DNA of 64,000 nucleotides from assembly GCA_942159475.1 (NCBI GenBank), contig OW804094.1:52696966-52760965 (forward strand), read 5' to 3'. The translations under genes and the position numbers were made by a program. The notes below the pieces were generated by a model, which did not search any database, was not told the origin of the DNA, and saw only the letters and a program-made list of their open reading frames with translations. Positions 50,024 to 62,800 of the stretch are shown piece after piece; the stretch's first letter is position 1; each line of letters starts with the position of its first letter. The DNA is from Sthenelais limicola. Lineage: Eukaryota > Annelida > Polychaeta > Phyllodocida > Sigalionidae.

Positions 50024-53000
50024 TAATTTAGCACACGTCACTCATCCAATTAGATAATTAATTAAGCCCTTTCATGCCTTGTTCCGACATTTATGGCAGT
50101 AATAGTGTCACCATCTGTTTGAGATATCTTTCATCTGCCCATCCCACGTAATCTTGGCCCCTCCTCCCAGTGATGAGGAAGAACGCGTTTTATATGAAAG
50201 AAAACACAGCTGGGAACCGATTCCAAGTCTAATTTTATTATGAATATTATCCTAAACTAGGAAGAAAGCAAATAAACACCCAAACACTAAAGTATAATCT
50301 AATTTAGTCAACGTGCCCAAGCAGTGTGATTTGTCCGGGACAGTCCCGGAAATCAGCCCTGTGTCCCGCGTCCCGCCCACAGATAGCTTTGTCCCGGAAA
50401 AATGTAATTTTGACCAGATACTTTTTAACCCCTAAATATACTTAAAATGCACCAGAGAGCAAGCACAATCTCCTGGCTTCTGGGCCCCAGACCCCACGCC
50501 TTATGGGTTGATACAGTACAATTAAGTTGTATGGTACTTAAAGTTCATGTTCACAAATTGAATTACCTACTGTACATAAAGATATGCAAAATATGAATTT
50601 ATTAATGTATATCATTGGAAGTGAAAAATCTATAAAATTGTAGCACTGAAGTCTCTAAGTTACTAAGGATATTATGCCGAAAATACTCCATCATTCTTCA
50701 TGTAAAACTAAAAGTACAAGTTTATATTTTTATTTTTTTATGCGAATCAAAGTAAGACGTTTATATTATCATTTGGACAATATTTATCCCCACAAAAGGC
50801 TTAAAATGACCATGACCTCTTCTATATGTGTAGGAAATTTGGGGATCATTGCACAGTCCGATTTTTAGATTGATGTTATCATCAATCTAATTGAATTGGG
50901 GTGAGATCTGTCAATCATTGATAGCATCTTGGCTCCTCCCATCCTGGATATCAGTGTGAAGAATCTGTTGATTCTGATATCAGTAGATGGGATCAGAATC
51001 ATGCTGGTAATGGCTGGGAGGGGGGGGGGGGATGGCGTTTAGGTGTGAATTAAAGGGTATACTATGTGTGAATTAAAGTGGCAAGCTGAGAAATAAGATG
51101 CCTCATATGCAAAGTGTTAAAGGGACCAACAGAATTACATGGACTGACCAGTCATATATGGGATAAGGATTTCATGTGTTCTGTCTCCCTTTCCACTCCC
51201 TCCTACTATACCTCCCTCTCGGATTTTATATTTAACTGACATCAATCTTCGTTTCCCTTGGAAACGCAATCTTCTACATGAACCGGAAATAAATATATAA
51301 ATGTAAACTGATCACTGTTAACTATTTCTTGTTAGTTATATAGGCCTAGCAAAACGTGAAAGTATACCTAATTTTACCATAGGCATATAGATTCTCATAC
51401 CGAAGCTTCAACTTTAAATGGCCACAACTTTTTAAAAACCCTTTTGATGATTACTTTTTAAAAATCAGTACTGTAGCCCATGACCTCTTCTGAACTTTAG
51501 TCTTCTATATGTGTAGGAAATTTGGGGATCATTCCACAGTCCGATCTTTAGTTATATAGCAAAACGTGAAAGTATACCTTATTTTCCCATTGACTCCCAT
51601 ATTAAAGCTTCAAGTTGGTGGCATTCACGACCACAACTTTTTTTACACCCCTGTGGCGATTACGTCTTTTTCATTAAATCTGTAGCATATGATCTCCAAT
51701 ATGTAGGTAGAAAATTTGGGGGACATAGAATTTGTTTCCGAGACATGTTGAAAAAGCGAAATCTCAAACCTTCATTCATACTGTAGGCTATGAGCAATGG
51801 AATTAAACACCACCACAGATGGTTAAAGATCCGATCCAGGCATAAAAACTAGCGTAAGTGATTAGATTTAGCAAAAGGAAAGGACACATGCAAAAAGACT
51901 TGGCTGAATGAAGTATTTATTTAGTTATCCATGAAACACATCGAATCCACTATATAGTTCAGACCCGTCCTCCGGTCTATCTCTAGTATACAGCAGAACT
52001 GTATAGAGACAGACACGGCTATCTATAATGGCTGGGATAGTGTCCCGCAAGCCTGACTACAAAAGTTGGCATCTCTGGTGTGTATGTCATGAAAATATAA
52101 ACTGATGCTTAAGAGAGGAAAAAGATTAGATTCTCCTCTCCCCTCATCCAGACGTAATTAAACACCCAATCTTGCCCACTCCTCCAACTGATATGAAAGA
52201 ACGCCTTTCCCAGTAGCATTCCCTATATGAATTGAAAGACAGCTGGGATTACTCAACGTTGGGTTGTTGTCACGCCAAGTGATAAGAATCAAACAACAAG
52301 GAAAGGCTACAGCCTTTAATAACACACCAGCAAGCAAGGCAGTAAGCGCCCAGCTTGTTATAATTCATCAGCAAGCACATCAGCTCGTATAATCAGGCAA
52401 CAGATAATTAACCAGCATAGCAATCACCCCTTAATATAGTGTCGTCCAAGCTGTATAATTAATAGGTTCAACGCATCGTTTCAGCTTCCTGTGAATGTTA
52501 TAAGCTTTGAGTTATAACAGTCATGGCTATCCATGACTGTTATAACATTTCAGTTATAACATTCACAGCAATTTTCACGAGAGTGAATTTATAAAAAATA
52601 AATAATGGTAATAATTCATGAAAATGGCCTAAAAGTGTGCTAAAGCCTCCATAATCCTTAAACTTTTATAGGGGCGATGTAAAGAGTGATTATTTATCGC
52701 CCCAATGCTAACTCTATGGAGATTGTTTACTTCCGGTCCACACATCGGTACAACTACGCGACTAATTTTCGTTAATTCGCGCCCCGCCGCCATGACACTT
52801 ACACACTCTATTATTATATAGTCTAGAGGACTTGTACGGTACAGCAAGATAAAGCTAGGGTTAGAAAATGACATCTAACCTTGAAAAACATTTCTAATTA
52901 TTTATTGGTATTTTTTGGTGATTATTTTGACTATTTTGATTTCAAATGGCTCCCAATCGTACGTAGGCCTATGTTATACCACGCTGTAGCATAGGACTAC

Positions 53001-53991
53001 TTATTTAACTTAATATTTCTTTAATTAAATGTGACAAATATAGGTTTTACTATATTTCCATATATGTTCTTTGTGTATAATGTTAAAGTAATATAGTGGA
53101 TTTGCCTGTTCTTTATTTAACTTTGGGTTAATTTTCACCGTGGAAATATGAATACTTTTTAATGTCATTTATATTCATTTATCGAGTTTTAGACATTAAA
53201 TGATATAATATTGGTAGATGTTATTTCTCAGACAAAGGAACACTGGTATTCAGCAAAATATATAAGGGACATATATGTTTCGAATATGATATTATTCCAC
53301 GTCATTCCGCGTCACGTTGCGTACATTTGTGCGTATTTTTAATGCACACTGGTGCCAAAAATAGAAAGATTATATGAATATTATTTCTATTGATTTTCTT
53401 AATCGTTGCTAGTACACTATTGCAATTTATACTTGACAAGGCTGTAATAATCCACCTTTTGGGGAAATAATATTAGTGTACCTGAATGCAATCAATATAT
53501 ATATATAATGCTTTTATTCATTCATGATAAACAGTTACAATATCACATAAATAAGGAAAAGGTTTTTGTCCTCTGCCCCCTTGCAGTTCTTCCACGACCG
53601 CCCTAACTGAATATAATACACACAATCATTCATTCAGTTTGTTACAAATTATTACATTACAATATATTTCAATATTCGGTCTAGTATCGATTGTCTTTCC
53701 TAGAATTCTTATATTGTGAGGTTATTACGTCTCTTGTTTAAACTGTAATTTTAACCTTTTAAAGGGACTTGGCCCAACAATTTGTTATTAATTGTACATC
53801 AATAGACAATGTGTATGACAGCAGATATGTTGACTGTCCAGTATTATGTATACATTAATATTAAACATCAATTTCTTAATGAATCAATTTCGTTATGTTA
53901 AGACATAACCCCCCAGTCCCTTCCCAACCCTAAAAATACATGCAGCACCCTTTCCTTGCCCCCTTAAATATATAAAATAAGTAAAGTCTCA

Positions 53992-54022
<31 letters not shown>

Positions 54023-54532
54023 GGGAATAACGTTACATCCCTTTGTTTGAGAGTCAGAATGGTGGAAATATTAAACGTTCAATTAAAGTAAAACAAAATG
54101 AAACACATGCTTGCAGTATGCATTTTGTTGTATCAAGTAAGGTAAACTATATATATATAACCTCAAATACCATTGTTAACGACACGTTTTTATAAATGAA
54201 AGAATAATTTTAGATGCTGAAAAGGCTGTTTAATAATAATAAATCAATAGGAACGATAACAAATAAATGTACAAACCAATGCCAAACTATTCACCAAAAT
54301 CAGGGACCCGCAAACAACACACAAATCAAAATATTCAGGAAAAATTGCAATAATTCTATATAAATCAATTTCAATGATAAAAATAAATGTACAAATATAT
54401 TTTAAACTTCACATAAATGAACAGGAATGGGCAGGAGGTTCATCCACATCACCAGCACCACTAATATATCCAACTAAAATGAATAAATAAATAATTTAGG
54501 GTCCCAAAAAAAATGTAGGGGTCCTGACAATC
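50024..54532. other. Repeat-rich intergenic DNA, no gene
   Basis: TCTATATGTGTAGGAAATTTGG..CACAGTCCGAT occurs at 50821-50870 and 51508-51557. A perfect hairpin GTTATAACAGTCATGG/CCATGACTGTTATAAC lies at 52511-52546. An AAAT microsatellite lies at about 53994-54022 and a G run near 51018. Minus-strand ATGGCGGCGGGGCG near 52790 is the only start-like spot and shows no family match. Confidence 0.5.
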
Positions 54533-54584
54533 GTGACCCCTCCCGACGATTACTAAAATTTTAGTAATCGTCGGGAGGGGTCAC
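54533..54584. repeat. Perfect 52-bp palindrome
   Basis: Arms of 26 bp (GTGACCCCTCCCGACGATTA...) with no loop. It adjoins the GGTATCCACTTGCACGAT sequence that matches the LTR element target. Confidence 0.92.
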
Positions 54585-54650
54585 CGATTGTCGGTGACCC
54601 GGTATCCACTTGCACGATTGTCGGTCACATGCTATCATTATTTTGCTATC
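54585..54650 (+). repeat. Unoccupied relative of the LTR target site
   Basis: CACCGATTGTCGGTGACCCGGTATCCACTTGCACGAT equals, with few changes, the joined flanks of the LTR element (left ..CACCGATTGTC..CCGGTAT, right GTATCCACTTGTACGAT). Confidence 0.75.
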
Positions 54651-54911
54651 ATTATTTGAAATAATCGATCATGCTTTAAATTATCAACCATGCATGCACT
54701 GATTAAAGAATATTTGATTTGATTATGAATCAAGTATAGGACTACCGTACTGCAACGATGATCCATAAAGCCCACGCCCTGAAAAAGGACTAGTGCTATC
54801 TCATCTTATCTATAAAGATAAAAACCTGGACCGTCAACTGATGGGGTGGTGACAGGGGTGGACATTATTGTTGTGTCTGCCACTTTGGTCTTGTCAATAT
54901 ACCCATGGGTA

Positions 54912-55260
54912 AAGCTGCCTCTACACCACTCCCGATTGTGCATCACCGACAGTTGGCGATACTTGCCAATGCTTTTATCGGCCAAATGTCGGGGGTAGTG
55001 TAGAGGCTTTCCCGACGGCCTCCCGACACTTGAAGCTATCGGCAGCTGTCGGCGACAGTCGCCGATCACTTCTAACTTGTTTGAAATATTGTGTGCGTCG
55101 CCGACAGTCGGCCGACGAACATCGCCAGTGTAGAGGCGTCCCCGACAGGTTCCGACGTGAGAGTTTGTATCGGGGAAATCTGTACTATCGGGAACAAAAT
55201 GGCAATCGCCAGTGTCGCCAGTATCGGGAGAGGGTATCGGGACTGGTGTAGAGACAGCTT
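54912..55260. repeat. 349-bp TIR element rich in CGACAGTCG
   Basis: Ends AAGCTGCCTCTACACCA / TGGTGTAGAGACAGCTT are inverted. Inside are many short palindromes of CCGACA/TGTCGG. Confidence 0.8.
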
Positions 55261-55314
55261 AAGCTGAAACCAGCTGTTCTTTTTATTTAGAGCTGACAGC
55301 TCAAGGCATGCATG

Positions 55315-55525
55315 TACATTTGTCAGATTTTCATAAATGCACAATTCACCTTCACCAATTCTCAAATAAATCACCTTTAAGAAGAAATGTATGTTCAAAA
55401 TGCAGTTCAACATAACCATGCAGACACATTTATGAATACAATACAATACAGAATATACTCAGATATACCTAATATTTATCAATTTTCACCCTAACAAAGC
55501 AGAATTTGGTAGATGTGTAAAATGG
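55315..55525 (+). repeat. Dispersed repeat, copy 3
   Basis: Related to 25976-26200 and, inverted, 48730-48958. Ends at a G17 run (from about 55526). Confidence 0.65.
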
Positions 55526-56139
55526 GGGGGGGGGGGGGGGGCGATGGGCTTTGTGATAGGCTTTGGTGATTAACCTTTGCAATGGGCAACTGAATGATTA
55601 ACTTTTACACTGATCATGTCCACTTTTTGATTTTGATATTGTAGTTTGATATGCTAAGTTGATTATATGTAAAGGCCGCGAATGATGGATATTGAAATAA
55701 TAATGTTCTGTAAACTTATCGGATAATAGCCTTTTAAAAGGAAGGTAATAGTAGTGTAATCACTATCTCCCTGATATTTTTAAGTCATCACTATATATAG
55801 TCGAAATTAGAAGAAATGTGTCTTCCAACGCATTTTACCTATAACTTGAGTTCTAGTTATGGTAAGGAGAAAATTTGACTACCGCAATAATGCTTGGAAC
55901 ACAGGGAATATCATTATAGAAGGGCGCAATATGTATGAATATTAGCAAGTATCGATCATTAGTCATATACCAATAAGAATCTTTTTACTCTGAGCATTTC
56001 ATTATTGCCACCTGTAGTGATGTCCCCCCAAACAAAATGTGCTGTATTGGCCTTATCTTCTCAGTATCTATTTAATTACAGCCATCAGAGGAGAGGCTTG
56101 GTATGTACAGACTCCTCCACCCCCAAAACCTCCCCTATA

Positions 56140-56250
56140 CATAGTATTCGCATGACGTCACCCCAGTCAGCGGCTATCCTCACTGGCAGCCATACTGTGT
56201 GGCTGAATAGATAGCAGGAGACACTAGATCGACAGGATTTCCCATTCCGA
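56140..56250. repeat. Dispersed repeat, copy 2
   Basis: Diverged copy of 16037-16150. Confidence 0.6.
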
Positions 56251-56488
56251 ATGTTTGCTAATGGCAATTATACTCATTATTCCTTCATGACACACTAACA
56301 AATGACCATATAACCTATCAGCATAGTTTATATAACATTCTCTAAAACTTTCGGAGGTGAAAACAGCATTGTTGAGGCTTGGAGCACTCATGTCCAGCTA
56401 AGTTTGACCCACATTATGGCGAGCGGCGGCGGGCGCCGTGACGTCAGTGAATACTATGTATATGGTCCATCGTTTACACTTTGAACAA

Positions 56489-56697
56489 GTGGAGGATTAC
56501 ACTTTAGACTGTCAAATCACAAATAATTTGCCTAGAAATGCAATTCGAACTGCAACCTTATTCTTTTTTCTCACAAATGCTGTTCTTATAAATTGGAACC
56601 AGTTAGTTGTTAGTGGAATACAGAAAAGGATTTTTCAGGCAGACTCTTGGCCACTAGGGGCGTCTACCTAGTTAATTGGCGTGTAGGCGTGATTGTA
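56489..56697 (+). repeat. Duplicated segment, LINE 3'-end-like, copy 1
   Basis: About 85-90% like 57225-57432. The reading PRNAIRTATLFFFLTNAVLI followed by NWNQL recalls the C-terminal end of LINE reverse transcriptases (..FFPRT..WN.LP). Too short to classify. Confidence 0.5.
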
Positions 56698-57224
56698 GAA
56701 GTAAAATCTAAAATTGAAAATAAACTATATAATGAAATTGGGCATTTAGGAAAATACTTGGATGCTCTTAAAATGAATCCATGAATGGTGAGGAGGCATA
56801 ACTAATGTTGTATTTAAGAAAAGTTCAATACCAAAACCCTTACATTTAACAAATAATTTCTATTCATGTATTCCGCACAGAATGAAAATTCCTTTTGGGT
56901 GATTTTAAGATTATTTAGAACTTTCATCATGGTCGGTTTTAGGGTTGAAATAGGTGAGAGGCGTCTCTGGATTTTGATAACAATGCATTAGAAAACATTA
57001 AAATAAAGTCTGGAACAGGAAAAAAACACTTTCAATGCTAGGGCAAATATGATGTGGGCATGGAAGTAGAGTTGACCAGATGTTGACTTGATTATACCAT
57101 CGATGGAACCTCCTGTGGTATGTGGTTTAAGATTGTGGCCAGTTATTAATTGATTGACTGATTGGGGCTCCATCTTATCTTATCTATCAAGATAAGAGCG
57201 GAAGGAGTGGCAGGGAAAGAACAA

Positions 57225-57432
57225 GTGAAGGATTACATTTTAGACTGTCAAATCACAAATAATTCACCTAGAAATGCAAGTCGAACTGCAACCTTATTCT
57301 TTTTTCTCACAAATGCCATTCCTATAACTTGGAACTTATATTGCTAGTGAAATACAGAAAAGGATTGTTCAGACAGACTCTTGGCCACTAGGGGCGTCTA
57401 CCTAGTTAATTGGCGTGTAGGCGTGATTGTTG
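57225..57432 (+). repeat. Duplicated segment, LINE 3'-end-like, copy 2
   Basis: Second copy of the above. Both end TTGGCGTGTAGGCGTGATTG. Confidence 0.5.
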
Positions 57433-57480
57433 GCGTGTGATAAAATAGCTAATGAATGGTTTTGATTTTCGGCCGCCATA

Positions 57481-57680
57481 AAATGTATGTATTCATAAGA
57501 ACATGCTCCTTAATTAATGGATAATGGATGGTTTTTTTCAGCCGCCATTAAATTACTATTTATAAGTAACGAGACACGCAAAGCGTCGAGTTTACTTATA
57601 AATAGTACTTCAATGGCGGCCGAAAAAACCCATCCATTATCCATTAATTAAGGAGCATGTTCTTATGAATACATACATTT
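57481..57680. repeat. 200-bp hairpin MITE, ~95-bp arms
   Basis: AAATGTATGTATTCATAAGA / TCTTATGAATACATACATTT termini. Near-perfect pairing throughout around CACGCAAAGCG. Confidence 0.9.
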
Positions 57681-59510
57681 ATACGGAATTGACAAAGATA
57701 AGACATAGATAAAAACATAAATAAAAACACGAAAATAATCAAAATTGCAATTAAATTCCTTGAATCGACTACATATGATATGGATGGGTTTGATTTTCTG
57801 GAGATGTACAATTGACTAAAATCATACCTTCCATCACCATTGGGTGAAGTAGCTAAATATACTTTATAAGATGCAGGGATGCAGGGATATATTTAATACA
57901 CATAATCGACACATAACACTATTTTTTTTTAATTTCTGCCGATTAAAATAAATGAAGAAAACTATCCACATAAACAAAACAATGACAATATGAATTCATG
58001 TTAGACCAACATGGGTCAAAGAATAAATCATGAATATATTCTGGAGGATCTTAATTCCAAGAGCATTTCCCCACACAACTCAAGTCGAACTATATAAATA
58101 ACAGTAAGGGCTTATCTTCTAACTTTGGATCTATATATGGTAAAAATATGAATAAAAAACTATTAGTATCCTACAAACTGGTAGAATATATTTCTTCCAC
58201 TTAAGAGCTTCTGTGACTAATATTCCTTTTTCAAAAAAATATCCAGAAGTATCAAACCGCCCATAATATGTTTTTTCCTGTGATAAATGAGGTGCTTGTG
58301 ACTGACGTTTACAGATTGTTGAATGATCCCCCCACTGCCCCATCCCACCTAGGGTCCCCGCACACACCACCGTGTGTGCGGGGAGCACGCTCTATTGCAT
58401 CACGCTATATAGGGTGCCCTTAGGGCTCCAACGTGGTGGCACAAATGGCAGTCGGCACTTCCCAACGCTTCCCCATAGGAATAGTATAGGGATATCGAAA
58501 ATCTATTTTACAGCGTAGATTGATTATTTCTTCGGACAAAACTTGCAGAGGATGTCCTATCGTTGCGATTTCTGGGTAAGGATGTCGGCTATCGGTATGT
58601 TTAATAGGAAAACGACACGATCAGGTTGAGTTCTGTAACGTATTGGGCCTTGGCTATAAAGGCCCGGGGCGACGGAAGGATTCGAAATATGCCAGCTGCG
58701 CCCGCCTTTCTCAAGGCGGTTTATCGTCGCCTCTCGTCTAGAAAGTATCCGCGCGAGAATTTGTGTTGTGTAGGTGTATGGTAACTGCTTGGCTGGTTAG
58801 TTTAGTAGAATATTTTCCGGCCGCTGTATTTGTTATATCGTTGGTAATAATGAAAGCTTTTAAAATTATGGTTTCGGCGACTGCAGAGCCGGGGGACCCG
58901 GCTAAACTTGGCCACTGGGAACGAGTTGACTCGGTGTTTTGCTTGGTCTGCAGGCGTCTTTATGGCAATGCCATAAAACCCCTGCAGATTTTAGACTTCA
59001 GGAGAAGAATCGATATTTCGTTACCTTTTTAATGGAATAATCGCGGAGTTTCTACATGGAATATGACAGCAATACATGCACGTGATAATCCTAGGCTAGT
59101 TGTTTGTTGTTAGTTGCAAAGACGGAAGTGTCTGACCGGAAGGAGCGTGCTCAATACACTATGAGAAGCCTTACGTATCATTTCCCATACATTTCAGTCA
59201 TGTGGCCCAACTTTCACGGTCAGTCGATCGGCCGATATGCAGTCCCCATTCACGCTAGTGTTAACGTAAGTTTACACCAAGATTGTAATTTATCTGTGCG
59301 CATTTCGGTTAAATCGACTTTACTAATAGCTAGGTGTATTAATATGCTGGCGATTCATTGTAGTGGATGCCTAAGTTTGTAGGAAAATAAGTGCGAGAAA
59401 CCTTTTGCAGACCCAGGGGCCCATCTCTTATAATCGTTGTACAGTTATGGCGTGGCGTTCGCAATGTTTAGGTGAATAGCATTTGCTTATTGAAATAAGC
59501 GTTTTGCCAC
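57681..59510. other. Intergenic DNA with small hairpin and CpG patch
   Basis: A perfect hairpin TCCCCGCACACAC/GTGTGTGCGGGGA lies at 58355-58384. A CpG-richer patch at about 58600-59400 has two short plus-strand ORFs and a GTAAGT at 59269 but no recognisable domain. Confidence 0.4.
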
Positions 59511-59892
59511 CGTTCGTCCAGAAAGTAACCGCTTGAAAGATGTATTTATATTAGTAGTTTGGTTATATTTCTCAAGATCTGTATGCCTATTATTGTTTTT
59601 ATATTTAGCTGAATCCCCCCCCCCCCCCGCCCGGCTTCCCCTCCTATGCTTTTGTTTTGGTGTTTAGTAATACACATGCCTCACCTCTGTGAGGCATGTG
59701 TACCGCCAGCAGTAGTGGCGCCGCAGCGGCTGCAACGGCTTGTCTCGGAACTAAAATGCGGGAATCGTGATCGATTCAAATCATAACACACCAATCGAAA
59801 GTGGTAAATGGGCTTATATCTTCTTTTCTAGACAATATTGTTCCAGTAATCACTAGCTAATATCGTTGCTTACTAATATACGGTAGGAGTAA
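59511..59892 (+). repeat. Dispersed repeat related to 13285-13782, left part
   Basis: Shares CCAGAAAGTAACCGCTTGAAAGA and TTGGTTATATTTC with the copy at 13.3 kb. Includes a perfect hairpin TACACATGCCTCAC/GTGAGGCATGTGTA (59671-59702). Interrupted by the 3.6-kb element. Confidence 0.6.
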
Positions 59893-62800
59893 CCCAGGTA
59901 ACAATTCACGTTAAATTAACGTTGATTCACGTCAATAAAAGGTTAATTTATTAACGTCAACGTTTTGACGTGAATTTAACCTTAATTTCACGCTAATCTG
60001 TTTAGCGTTAAGATATTTGCCTCAATTTAACATTAAATGAACGTGAATTTTCTTAACATTAATCTCTCAACGTTAACTCAATGGTGACTTAACATTAACA
60101 ATTTTCACGACAATTTTTTAACATTAACTTAATGATAAATCAACGTTGATATTTTTTACGTCAATTATTTAACATTAAGTTACTGATAAATCAACGTTGA
60201 TACTTTTACATCAATTCTTTAACATTAACTTACTGATAAATCAACGTTGACATTCTTTACATCAATCCTTTGATATTAACTTACCCATAAATCAACGTTG
60301 ATATTTTTTACATCAATTCTTTGACATTAACTTACTGATAAATCAACGTCAATGTTTCTTAACCCAAATGATTCAATTTCGTCATAATTGCTCATAAGTC
60401 ATATTAATCTAGTTTCATGTTGACCAGAGACCACTTTAAATGATCATTTGGATGATGAGCATGCATACTAGGTCGTGTTTTTCATATGTGATGTGTTACA
60501 GGAAAATGAGTCACAAGTCGCAAAAATTGTATTTTTCAAATGTCTCTATCACAAGACCCCTTCAGAGGATCGGTTTGACAGTTTAGGATTCTTAGTGATA
60601 GCAATACATGTATATATTCCAAGACTGTGTGCTAAAAGGATGTATGCCTTTCTGATGTCATCCTGAATATTATATAACTAAATTACTTTGCTAATATGAT
60701 ATCTCACAATACGTTTTTTTGCGATTGTGACTCATTTTCCTGTGACGCATCCCATATGAAGCTCTCATGAATAGTTGGATGTATTATTAGGTTTTGTAAT
60801 TCAGACCAATAGGATGGGCTAGTTAATGCATAATAAAGTTAGATATCTACCATTGCACGACAGATTCTCTCCAAATATGAAATTGAAATTTGGTTAGATA
60901 ATTGTCCCTGAAAAGGAGTCACAATCATATGGATATATTATGGACTGGAGGGAATATTACCATTTTAATCTTAATCGTCAGTTAGAAGCATTAAAGTTTC
61001 AGAGTGTTAGGTTAGGTTAACCTGTACTGAACTCAATCAAGTGCAAATACAGAGCGGTTACAATTTGGTGCAACCTGATGAGTCACATATGACGGGGACA
61101 TTTCATTCCACAGTAACATTAGACTTGTTCTATACTCTGTAGATTAGGATAGCTTCATTTGCATGCATGCATCTGTACACACATCACTTCAATTGAGCGG
61201 CTACATAGTTATCATAATTCAGATGATATAATTGTATAGTGACCAATGCAGCAATAGAGGAGACAAGCGCTTAAAAAATGTATGCATTATTATCAACTCA
61301 GATTTAAAATTGGGACAAATGATGAATTATGTCTAAGAATGTTTACTTTGTAATGCGAAAGATCAGAAAAATTCTTCCATATAGGCTGTAATCCTGCTTG
61401 CAATTATTTTAGACATTTATCTTTATTTAGTCTTTATTCTTGAAAACAGAATTGTTTGTACTGATTTTTGTTTCTGAGTCTCCATACAGATTGCAAAAAA
61501 TTTAAGCAAAGTAAATCCCTGAGGGTCTTATACTTAAGATTCGATGAAAAAAATCAATACATATATTACTCAATACATAAGTGAGATCTGAGAGTAATGT
61601 CTAGATTTTAGAGAATATATATATGTATATATATTTCTGTATAATATAGAGATATAACCCCATTATTGAATTAAATAAGTATAATACTGATATATAATAG
61701 ATGATATTATACTTAAATAGGGAATACATACTATAAAGGCCCAGGGCAAGACAAGTTTTGTAAGTCTCTTTCCCGCCTATTCCTCTGAATACCAGACAGA
61801 TCCGGGTCTCCTAACCACAGACAACTTCCTGGAGTTGTAAGCTACGCACATGTGTGTTGCTTTGGGTTGCTTTGCGGGAGGATTTCCCTTGTTCATCTAC
61901 ATTTATTCTACTGGATTAGCAATATCAAGATTCATTTCACGGTCAAGGAAGTTAAGAAACTTTACTCATTCTCCAAGGTAAGCAAATCCTTATTAAGGAA
62001 ATTCGGGCTGTATGAAGAAGGAGCCTGGAGGTTTTAAACTCTTCCCCTGCCCTTTCTTCTTCTCCCCGTTTTCTCTCTTTCTCACAGAGGTACAAGTTTG
62101 AAGGTTATTTTCATGGAAACTAAATGGAATCTGTCTCTAATTATTTTCATGGAAACTCTGAACTTTGAACTCTTTCATTAAAGAGAAAGTTTGTTCTAAA
62201 TCGGCATAGTCATGGCAAAATACATGAAAATATTAAATGAAATGGATCGATTATAGCTGACAATATGAATTCAATTATTAAATATTCTACAAATCTAAAC
62301 CACAAACCATTTCATGAAAAGTTAATGTGCATATACTAGCTGCACTGCCGCTGCACTGACTTTCTGTTCTTTTGTTACAAATGTTAATTCTTTATAAGTA
62401 CTTCGATTATAGTTGATTTAAGGTTAAAAATATTATTTGCATGCTACAAATGATTTCAATTATTTTCTTATCCGTTACTAAAATGAGATTCTTAGTAAAA
62501 TCATGCCTATCTAAATGGATTGGGTTTGATATTGCCGATTTCTTAAGAGTAATTGATTGGACTCTCTGTTCTCAGATCTTTCTCCCTCTTCTTCTCTCTT
62601 TCTTCAAGGTGTAGAATACTCCCCATTTCCTGAATCCAGTTTTCCATCTTTTATAGGCCCCATTTCTGGAATTTCGATATTTGTAATCCTGTTTTTCTAT
62701 TTGCAATACCTACCTATAGCTAAATGGAATCTGTCTCTAATTTCCTTCCCCAAATCCCATAGGACCTTATAAATCCTGAATACCGACCCAAACTACACCC

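Noticed and set aside
52629..52874. Minus-strand ATGGCGGCGGGGCG start with 81-codon frame
   Set aside because: It looks like a first exon by composition only. No donor with continuing exon or homology was found.
58763..59382. Two short plus-strand ORFs in a CpG-rich patch, with a GTAAGT at 59269
   Set aside because: They could be first exons, but I see no family similarity and no downstream exon, and the patch is partly repetitive.
61852..62037. 61-codon frame inside the 3.6-kb element
   Set aside because: No transposase or host domain is visible; it may be a chance ORF.
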